The notes below the pieces were generated by a model. That model saw only the letters and a program-made list of their open reading frames with translations. It ran no database searches and was not told where the DNA came from. Positions 60,301 to 64,000 of a stretch of DNA of 64,000 bases are shown piece by piece. The position numbers and the translations under genes were made by a program. The stretch is taken from assembly GCF_019097595.1 (NCBI RefSeq), contig NC_080727.1:6205501-6269500 (forward strand), given 5' to 3'. The first letter of the stretch is position 1. Each line of letters starts with the position of its first letter. Source of the DNA: Hemibagrus wyckioides. Taxonomy: Eukaryota; Chordata; Actinopteri; Siluriformes; Bagridae.

Positions 60301-61531
60301 GCTCAGTGCAAAGTTTCAGTCAGTTAATCCTTGTGGCTCAGTTTACAAAGTACAGCATGGTGCTGTCTACATTTCAGTAAACATACCGTCTTTTATCTGT
60401 TTTACAGGGGGATGACGGCTTCGATGGTCCACCAGGTCCATCAGGTCCACCAGTAAGAAATCTATACAGTTAATAAATAGTATTTACAATTATTTTGTAG
60501 TTACTTCTCATTGGATTATGTTCACACTTTATTCACATTTGATTGTAATTCAGCAAACATCATGTTTACTCTCAGGACCAGGTATAATGTTCCTGGCTTA
60601 ATTAGGATGCTGTCCTTGAAAATCCTATCACTTCATGTACATGACAAGCATAAAAACAGTTAAAAGGCCACGTACACTGAACACTCAAACTTTTGCTTAT
60701 CTCCTTCATACATATGCATTTGAGAAAGGATTGAACAAAGGCATGTTCCGCACAGTGACAGGGTGGAGAAAATGAAGTGCAGATGATTACATATTCTGTT
60801 TGATCTACTAAAGCAATTTTGTGGCTGCTTTTGCATAGAATTTTTTCCCTGTTCCATTATCTGGTGAAAATTAGCAGAATGCATGTCACTCAGAGCAGTA
60901 TCACCGAGGCTGCCAGGTCTGTGCTTCATAAAATTAGGAACGCATTAGAAATGCCACCTCAGCCTGCTTAAAGTGAGCTGCTTCATTAGCTTATCCATTA
61001 GCCCATGGGCATGGTTTTAGAGAATGATGTAAAGCAAAACAAGTGCAATTCATTCATTCTAAACAATACTGCAGAAAACATTAAAAAATATTGCACCCTG
61101 CTTACACATACCAATTTCGATCTCAGTATTTTTCTCAGTGTCACGTTGTCTCATTGAAATATTTGTGTAGGGCCCTCCAGGTATCACAGGGTTTGTAGGT
61201 GTGCAGGGCATAAATGGCTCACGGGTGAGTATTCTTATGATTTTATAAATCTCTTGATGATTTCTCCTATTCATCCTGTTCTGCAAGACTTCAAGCACAG
61301 AGTTGTCCCTGTAGTGTCTGAATTTCCTGATCTGCTTTACAGGGGGAGCCTGGGCCTGCAGGAAGCACTGGTCCCCCAGGGCTACAGGTATGTCATTACC
61401 ATCACATTCCTCCACATATGAAAGAAACCTTTACTTTCAAAAGACTGATATTTATATAATCTCTGTGCCTCCTACAGGGTGCTCAAGGATTGGAGGGACA
61501 GATAGGGCCACCAGGGCCACGAGGCCCACAG
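21454..61531 (+). CDS. Fibrillar collagen alpha chain, type V/XI-like (clade B), 5' part
   Basis: Procollagen chain of the extracellular matrix, expected to trimerise in the ER and help nucleate or limit fibril width. Twenty-one exons give 748 residues, open at the right edge. Order: signal peptide (about residues 1-22), TSPN/LamG-like domain (to about residue 255) with cysteines in QRCPVLH, YVDCALV and [10 protein letters not shown], a variable acidic linker, a minor helix of 17 Gly-X-Y triplets, a 32-residue break, then 68 uninterrupted triplets of the main helix. TSPN plus minor helix plus 45/54/108-nt exons point to the COL5/COL11 group; COL24/COL27 lack the minor helix. Oddities: the break is rich in Trp, Phe and Tyr and lacks the QAQAILQQAR-type segment of COL5A1/COL11A1, and a Cys sits inside the minor helix. 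Human COL5A1 and CACNA1B are linked on 9q34, as are COL5A3 and CACNA1A on 19p13, which fits. The exact orthologue is not settled. Confidence 0.85.
22305..22950. mobile_element. Tc1-like transposon remnant, partly inverted
   Basis: The left end CACTATATTGCCAAAAGTTT is the terminus of a common fish Tc1-like family. Two transposase pieces face opposite ways: on plus, [16 protein letters not shown] and on to [18 protein letters not shown] (about 22530-22690); on minus, [20 protein letters not shown] (about 22780-22845), with the DLN..IE catalytic-end motif. About 110 bases at 22463-22570 recur inverted at 22760-22870. The right terminus is missing and frames are broken, so it is dead. Confidence 0.75.
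25094..25150. repeat. (ATT)n microsatellite
   Basis: About 19 perfect ATT units. Confidence 0.97.
25932..26044. repeat. Perfect 54-bp inverted repeat with 5-base spacer
   Basis: The left arm 25932-25985 (starting TCACTCTTAGTTACTTAAAG) is the exact reverse complement of 25991-26044, separated only by TAATC. The flanks do not pair. No transposon signature accompanies it. Confidence 0.95.
27478..27890 (-). mobile_element. Degraded Tc1-like transposon fragment
   Basis: On the minus strand 27636-27818 reads [20 protein letters not shown], matching the second helix-turn-helix and GRPR-like linker of fish Tc1 transposases. The left side begins gcagtgccttgcaagtattc, an end-like word of a common fish transposon. 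Stop codons and the absence of a catalytic domain show it is a relic. Confidence 0.65.
28167..28201. repeat. (CA)n microsatellite
   Basis: About 17 CA units. Confidence 0.97.
39638..39688. repeat. (CT)n tract forming a splice acceptor
   Basis: About 24 CT units end two bases before the TAG acceptor of collagen exon 2, so the microsatellite is the polypyrimidine tract. Confidence 0.95.
39691..39835 (+). CDS. Collagen exon 2: start of TSPN domain
   Basis: Acceptor ctctctgtag, formed directly by a long (CT)n tract; donor gtaatt. It reads [20 protein letters not shown], then [20 protein letters not shown]. Two N-glycosylation sequons (NSS, NAS). The [15 protein letters not shown] segment fits the COL5A3-type CP....IGQASTLGIP start of the domain. 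Confidence 0.88.
39944..40102 (+). CDS. Collagen exon 3: TSPN domain
   Basis: Acceptor tatttccag, donor gttagt. It encodes [20 protein letters not shown] followed by [17 protein letters not shown], the beta-strand core (FSLLLTLR pattern) of the domain. It leaves GA to form Glu with the next exon. Confidence 0.88.
40103..40686. other. Collagen intron 3, nothing recognised
   Basis: About 580 bases, ending in a T run that serves as pyrimidine tract. Confidence 0.6.
40687..40882 (+). CDS. Collagen exon 4: TSPN domain
   Basis: The acceptor follows a T run of about 20; donor gtaaaa. It encodes [20 protein letters not shown], then [15 protein letters not shown] and a segment ending [13 protein letters not shown]. 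The [11 protein letters not shown] and VDC motifs are signatures of the collagen TSPN/LamG-like fold. Confidence 0.93.
40883..41839. other. Collagen intron 4
   Basis: About 950 bases; only a (GT)n tract at 41809-41825 close to the acceptor stands out. Confidence 0.6.
41840..41971 (+). CDS. Collagen exon 5: end of TSPN domain
   Basis: Acceptor tttgtctag downstream of a (GT)n tract; donor gtaagt. [20 protein letters not shown] and EVYLPRCDG match the F.GDIQ.L.I..DP.AA...CE.YLP.C closing strand with its paired cysteines in COL5/11. Confidence 0.93.
41972..42371. other. Collagen intron 5, nothing recognised
   Basis: 400 bases without a supported feature. Confidence 0.6.
42372..42458 (+). CDS. 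Collagen exon 6: acidic linker
   Basis: Acceptor cttatttcag, donor gtaagg, 87 nt. [20 protein letters not shown] then RSMIYLAMS, acidic and Ser-rich, in the place of the variable region of type V/XI chains. Confidence 0.8.
43780..43985 (-). mobile_element. Decayed LINE reverse-transcriptase fragment
   Basis: The minus strand reads [20 protein letters not shown] followed by [15 protein letters not shown], resembling the RP(V/I)SLLCTDYKILSK(V/A)LA.RL motif of L1/Tx1-type reverse transcriptases. One upstream stop and no further recognisable motifs; inactive. Confidence 0.55.
48239..48252 (-). promoter_or_regulatory. Candidate CTCF-like site
   Basis: TTGCCCCCTGGTGG on the plus strand gives CCACCAGGGGGCAA on the minus strand, matching the CTCF core except at the last position. 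Confidence 0.35.
49311..50294 (-). mobile_element. Mariner-like element with defective transposase
   Basis: Ends CACTGATCAGCCATAACATT and AATGTTTTTCCTGATCAGTG form inverted repeats, flanked by TA on both sides (49309-49310, 50295-50296). The minus strand encodes broken transposase pieces: a helix-turn-helix part ([21 protein letters not shown] 49739-49924) and a catalytic part ([18 protein letters not shown] and [21 protein letters not shown] 49220-49699). The usual catalytic Glu in PIEHLW is Lys here, and the middle of the catalytic core is deleted. Dead copy of the family that also left the element at 8700-9159. Confidence 0.88.
50447..51016 (+). CDS. Collagen exon 7: variable region and first helix triplets
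   Basis: A 570-nt exon, phase 0 at both ends, donor gtgagt. It starts [15 protein letters not shown], has the acidic [13 protein letters not shown] segment, many Ser/Thr/Pro, then [11 protein letters not shown] and [12 protein letters not shown], the first four triplets of the minor helix. The acceptor is unusual: the 30 bases before tgtgtag are G/T rich, not C/T rich. Confidence 0.88.
51071..51144. repeat. (TA)n-centred near-perfect palindrome
   Basis: The two 37-base halves are reverse complements with one mismatched pair (51078/51137). Outer words CTATAG, TGAGTCATAATGGCATGA and TCATGCCATTATGACTCA flank a TA run. Confidence 0.92.
53306..53536 (+). repeat. Fish dispersed repeat, most complete copy
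   Basis: Runs from gcctttatttgccacatata through cacagtgaaattctttcttc, gcatatcccagcc, ttaagggccttgctcaaggg to ccttaaccacttaaccac. Related copies lie at 5150-5330 and 590-695. Probably a non-autonomous retroposon or DNA element; no class assigned. Confidence 0.75.
54455..54499 (+). CDS. Collagen exon 8: minor helix
   Basis: A 45-nt exon, [15 protein letters not shown], donor gtgagt. Perfect Gly-X-Y with a cysteine at an X position. Confidence 0.9.
54500..55045. other. Collagen intron 8, nothing recognised
   Basis: About 550 bases without a supported feature. Confidence 0.6.
55046..55165 (+). CDS. Collagen exon 9: end of minor helix, start of break
   Basis: [20 protein letters not shown] then PGPP ends the minor helix; [16 protein letters not shown] starts the non-collagenous break. 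120 nt, donor gtaatc. Confidence 0.88.
55166..55976. other. Collagen intron 9, nothing recognised
   Basis: About 810 bases. The minus-strand ORFs here carry no recognisable domain. Confidence 0.6.
55977..56015 (+). CDS. Collagen exon 10: non-collagenous break
   Basis: A 39-nt exon, [13 protein letters not shown], between tttttctag and gtaagt. Aromatic-rich and unlike the QAQAILQ region of COL5A1/COL11A1. Phase 0 on both sides, so it could be skipped without frame loss. Confidence 0.78.
56387..56440 (+). CDS. Collagen exon 11: start of main helix
   Basis: [18 protein letters not shown], 54 nt, donor gtgaga. The Gly repeat of the main helix begins at its fourth residue. The acceptor gtag/agag is slightly ambiguous, but phase 0 fixes 56387. 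Confidence 0.88.
56553..56606 (+). CDS. Collagen exon 12: main helix
   Basis: [18 protein letters not shown], 54 nt, acceptor catcttttcag, donor gtaatc. Confidence 0.92.
56607..59397. other. Collagen intron 12, about 2.8 kb
   Basis: Contains a TGGA/TAGA tetranucleotide tract followed by a retroposon-like tail (57230-57350), a short (GT)n near 58028 and a long T run near 58484-58506. No Gly-X-Y exon is seen. Confidence 0.6.
57230..57350. repeat. (TGGA)n(TAGA)n tract with retroposon-like tail
   Basis: About 11 TGGA units pass into about 10 TAGA units, then tactttattcatcccaaagg, a tail that commonly accompanies such tracts in teleost retroposons. Confidence 0.85.
59398..59505 (+). CDS. Collagen exon 13: main helix, 108-nt exon
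   Basis: Twelve triplets starting [20 protein letters not shown] and ending GIPGPK. 108 nt is the double unit typical of fibrillar collagen genes. Confidence 0.93.
59602..59655 (+). CDS. Collagen exon 14: main helix
   Basis: [18 protein letters not shown], 54 nt, acceptor ttactctcag, donor gtaaga. Confidence 0.92.
59735..59788 (+). CDS. Collagen exon 15: main helix
   Basis: [18 protein letters not shown], 54 nt, acceptor tgtatctag, donor gtaagg. Acidic. Confidence 0.92.
59890..59903 (-). promoter_or_regulatory. Candidate CTCF-like site
   Basis: TTGCCATCTAGTGG on plus reads CCACTAGATGGCAA on minus, fitting the CTCF core except the last base. Confidence 0.35.
60023..60067 (+). CDS. Collagen exon 16: main helix
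   Basis: [15 protein letters not shown], 45 nt, donor gtaagt. Confidence 0.92.
60152..60205 (+). CDS. Collagen exon 17: main helix
   Basis: [18 protein letters not shown], 54 nt, acceptor tttatttgcag, donor gtaagt. Confidence 0.92.
60408..60452 (+). CDS. Collagen exon 18: main helix
   Basis: [15 protein letters not shown], 45 nt, acceptor ctgttttacag, donor gtaaga. Confidence 0.92.
60453..61170. other. Collagen intron 18, nothing recognised
   Basis: About 720 bases without a supported feature. Confidence 0.6.
61171..61224 (+). CDS. Collagen exon 19: main helix
   Basis: [18 protein letters not shown], 54 nt, acceptor tttgtgtag, donor gtgagt. Contains a sequon-like NGS. Confidence 0.9.
61343..61387 (+). 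CDS. Collagen exon 20: main helix
   Basis: [15 protein letters not shown], 45 nt, acceptor tgctttacag, donor gtatgt. It aligns with the GEPGPPGQQGNPGAQ region of COL5A1. Confidence 0.92.
61478..61531 (+). CDS. Collagen exon 21: main helix, last in window
   Basis: [18 protein letters not shown], 54 nt, acceptor gcctcctacag, donor gtgaga. The next exon lies beyond the retrotransposon at the window edge. Confidence 0.92.
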
Positions 61532-62291
61532 GTGAGACCCTGCTTTTCATTGTAACATCAGAGTCACAAGATTAAAGTCAGTTACGGAATTTAAAAGATT
61601 TGAGATTTTTGTATCACATTGCATATCACAAAGAGTGTTCCTGTCTATTCTGTGAAAATTATTTGTATATAATGTAAACAGAAAAAACTACTTAACCTAT
61701 TTAACTAGAACAAATCATGTATTCAATTCAGGTCAATTCAATTCAAGCTGGTGTGATGCATTGTGATTGAAGACAAGCATTTTCCTTTTTAAGCAATACT
61801 ATCTAAGCCTAGTTTTAGCTACCTACCTAAGCACAGGTCATGTGTTCATTTACATTTGAGATAAATACTGCCAGTATGTTGCTATAAATGCATTCATGCC
61901 ACAGTACATCCTCACACCCCTTCATTTAACAAAGGTTAATAGCCCCAATGGTAACTGAGACAGGGACAACTACATCAAAAATGACACAGCTTTAGCTAAA
62001 AATACTTCCCTGTCTGCAACTACCCCAAAATGACTCACAGCTAAGCAAGTTACACAAGTAAGCAAGTTCAACTCTCTCCATGCATTCCAAAATGATATGA
62101 GAGGTAGGCTAGTTTGAAAACAAATATGTCAGATGCATGCGTGCCACAAAATGTCCCTGTATTGCTCACTCTTTGCTAGCTAAGGGTAGCTAGAGTGAAT
62201 AGAGGTTAAAATAAGAATAAGCAGATTGCTGCTTTGTTGTCAATTGCAAAGTAGTCAAAGATTCACATAATCAATAAACACCCACATTGCC
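61532..62291. other. Collagen intron 21, left part
   Basis: Ordinary AT-rich sequence up to the LTR of the inserted retrotransposon. Confidence 0.6.
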
Positions 62292-62664
62292 TGTGTAAGG
62301 AAACGTCAGGCGCCGGTGTATTAGAATCCATTAGCAGATTTATTGAATAACAGCAGGCAGGTAATCGAGGTCAGGAAAACGAAAGCAAAGGGTAAAAATA
62401 CCAGAAAGACTAACACTAAGCAAACTAGACAAAATCGCAAATCCAAAACATGAAGGAGAGAATAAACAGGCAAGGTAATACACAATGTAGCAAACGAGAA
62501 TAGAATAAAGGCTTGGCTAGTAACACTAAACGGAAACAATGCTTCGCACTGGGGTGAAGGTGGCGTGCTGCTTAAATACCCCTCTGTACCGAAAGTAGGG
62601 CAGAGAAGGTTAATACTCAGGCGAGGGCTCCCTCTGGTGTTCACGCCCAGGCTGCCTTGTGACA
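62292..62664 (-). repeat. 3' LTR of Ty3/gypsy retrotransposon
   Basis: On the plus strand it runs TGTGTAAGG ... CTTGTGACA, so both ends carry the TGT/ACA inverted dinucleotide pattern of LTRs; length about 373. On the minus strand an AATAAA signal lies at 62339-62344. A polypurine tract (plus-strand GAACCCCCCCGTC, 62665-62677) abuts its inner edge, as needed for plus-strand DNA priming. The partner LTR is outside the window, so identity between LTRs cannot be judged. Confidence 0.82.
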
Positions 62665-64000
62665 GAACCCCCCCGTCTAGGAACACCTCCAGGTGTTCGT
62701 CGTCGAGGGCGCCCCCTAGGGCGAGGAGCAGGTCTGTGGGGAAAGTTTAGGTGAAACTCCTCTATGAGTGCCGGGTCCAGGATGTCGCGGGCATTGACCC
62801 AGCAGCGCTCCTCGGGTCCGTACCCCTCCCAGTCCACCAAGTATTGCAGGCGACTGCCCTGGCGACGTGAGTTCAGGATGGTGTTAACTCGGTAGGCGAG
62901 GGAGCCGTCTACGTCCAGGGGAGGGGGCGGTTCGAGAGTGTTGGGGTTCATAGTCTGAGGTCCGTGATAAGGCTTGAGTAGAGACACATGAAAGGTGGGC
63001 GAGATGCGATAAGAGGTGGGCAGTTCAAGGCGATAAGAGACCGGATTTATTTGGCGAACAATTTTGAAAGGGCCTATGAATTTCGGGCTGAGTTTATGGC
63101 AGGGTAGTTTTAGTTTCAGGTTCTGTGTGGACAACCAAACCTTTTGCCCCATCCGGTATGTCGGGTGGGGCTGACGTCTGCGGTTAGCTTGAATGACCTG
63201 CCGTCGAATCGCCCTCTGTAGGCGAACATGGGCTCTTTCCCAGGTCTCCTGGCTACGTTTGGACCACTCATCCACCGCGGGGACATCGGAGGGCTCTCCG
63301 GACCAAGGGAACAGCGGAGGTTGGTAGCCTAATACACATTGGAACGGTGTTAGTCCCGTGGAGGAATGAGTCAAAGAGTTCTGGGCATACTCGGCCCACG
63401 GGAGGAACTTGCTCCACCTGCGTTGTTCTTTGCTACAGTAAGTTCTCAGGAACCTTCCCAGCTCTTGATTCAGGCGTTCGGCCTGACCGTTGGATTGGGG
63501 ATGATACCCAGAGCTTAGACTAACCTTGATCCCCAACTGTTTGCAGAACTCCTGCCAGACTCTGGAGGTAAACTGGGTGCCGCGGTCCGATACTATGTCC
63601 TCCGGGAGGCCAAAATTACGGAACACATTCTGAAAGATGGCTACGGCGGTTTCCATGGACGTAGGTAGGCCTTTCAGGGGGATGAGTTTACATGCCTTGG
63701 AGAACCGGTCAATGACTACCAAAATGGTTGTGAAACCCTGCGAATTGGGGAGGTCGGTGAGGAAGTCTATGGATATATCAGACCAGGGACGGCGTGGGAT
63801 GGGTAAGGGTTCCAACAGGCCCTCCGGCAAGTGGTGGCCGGTCCGAGACTGGGCACAAACTGAGCATGCGCGTATAAACCCCACCACATCCTGGTTCAGA
63901 GAAGGCCACCAAAAGGTTTGACGTAGCAACCGGATCGTACGGTGTATACCTGGGTGGCCTGTACTGGGGCTTTCGTGGGTCCACCTGATTAGTCTCTGAC
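62610..64000 (-). CDS. Ty3/gypsy pol 3' part: integrase with chromodomain
   Basis: An open frame running in from the right edge: the start codon lies outside, and the stop at 62610-62612 lies inside the LTR. It covers the integrase zinc-binding part (HPGIHRT with CSVCAQ), the catalytic core with Asp in [12 protein letters not shown], Asp in [10 protein letters not shown] and Glu in [10 protein letters not shown] (35 residues between the last two), an SH3-like C-terminal part ([13 protein letters not shown]) and a chromodomain ([27 protein letters not shown]). The tail is Arg/Pro rich. Integrase inserts the element's cDNA; the chromodomain probably guides target choice. All three catalytic residues are present and no stop breaks the frame, so the element may be young. 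Confidence 0.9.
   Translation of the reverse strand, partial: QRLIRWTHESPSTGHPGIHRTIRLLRQTFWWPSLNQDVVGFIRACSVCAQSRTGHHLPEGLLEPLPIPRRPWSDISIDFLTDLPNSQGFTTILVVIDRFSKACKLIPLKGLPTSMETAVAIFQNVFRNFGLPEDIVSDRGTQFTSRVWQEFCKQLGIKVSLSSGYHPQSNGQAERLNQELGRFLRTYCSKEQRRWSKFLPWAEYAQNSLTHSSTGLTPFQCVLGYQPPLFPWSGEPSDVPAVDEWSKRSQETWERAHVRLQRAIRRQVIQANRRRQPHPTYRMGQKVWLSTQNLKLKLPCHKLSPKFIGPFKIVRQINPVSYRLELPTSYRISPTFHVSLLKPYHGPQTMNPNTLEPPPPLDVDGSLAYRVNTILNSRRQGSRLQYLVDWEGYGPEERCWVNARDILDPALIEEFHLNFPHRPAPRPRGRPRRRTPGGVPRRGGSVTRQPGREHQREPSPEY

Noticed and set aside
62321..62686. 121-residue minus-strand ORF over the LTR
   Set aside because: Lies almost wholly within the LTR and in a different frame from the integrase; no domain seen.
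1..64000. CRISPR arrays, operons, bacterial mobile elements, rRNA or tRNA genes
   Set aside because: None seen; the window is ordinary vertebrate chromosomal DNA.

Overview
The window is a piece of a vertebrate chromosome, almost certainly from a teleost fish. The genes are split into short exons by long AT-rich introns with GT..AG borders. Microsatellites are dense, and the dispersed repeats are ones typical of fish: Tc1/mariner relatives, a hAT-type miniature element, fish LINE fragments and a chromodomain-bearing Ty3/gypsy element. There are no operons, CRISPR arrays or RNA genes that I could recognise. All exon coordinates below were placed by hand from splice sites, reading-phase continuity and family similarity.

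Region 1 (31-16412, + strand) is the 3' part of a neuronal Cav2-type calcium channel alpha-1 gene, best matched to cacna1b (Cav2.2, N-type). Thirteen constitutive exons join to 724 residues, in phase from the repeat IV pore through S6, EF-hand, pre-IQ, IQ domain, poly-His tract, RIM-BP motif and a C-terminal DDWC PDZ ligand. Two mutually exclusive EF-hand exons (the 37a/37b pair) and a probable 39-nt cassette exon are also present. The 3' UTR probably runs about 4 kb to a polyadenylation signal near 20360 with a GT-rich stretch behind it. It carries a hAT-type miniature transposon flanked by a perfect 8-bp duplication.

Region 2 (about 20390-21450) is a short intergenic interval. It holds a miniature inverted-repeat element and then a GC-rich, CpG-rich promoter with a GC box and an inverted CCAAT box.

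Region 3 (21454 to the right edge, + strand) is the 5' part of a fibrillar collagen gene of the type V/XI (clade B) kind, in the same orientation as cacna1b. It has a signal peptide, a thrombospondin-N/LamG-like domain with the family cysteines, a variable linker, a 17-triplet minor helix, a non-collagenous break and the start of a long Gly-X-Y helix built from 45/54/108-nt exons. Twenty-one exons give 748 residues before the window ends. It differs from ordinary col5a1/col11a1 in its short break region, and I have not given it a symbol. Intron 1 is about 18 kb and contains several transposon remnants and a perfect 54-bp palindrome.

Region 4 (62292-64000, - strand) is the 3' end of a Ty3/gypsy chromovirus-like retrotransposon inserted antisense in a collagen intron: a 3' LTR, a polypurine tract, and an open integrase-plus-chromodomain frame running off the window.

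I did not find a novel multi-gene system. The most interesting signals are the conserved alternative exons of the channel (with a CTCF-like core in one of them), the unusual collagen, the perfect palindrome in intron 1, and the pair of related mariner-like insertions, one in each gene.
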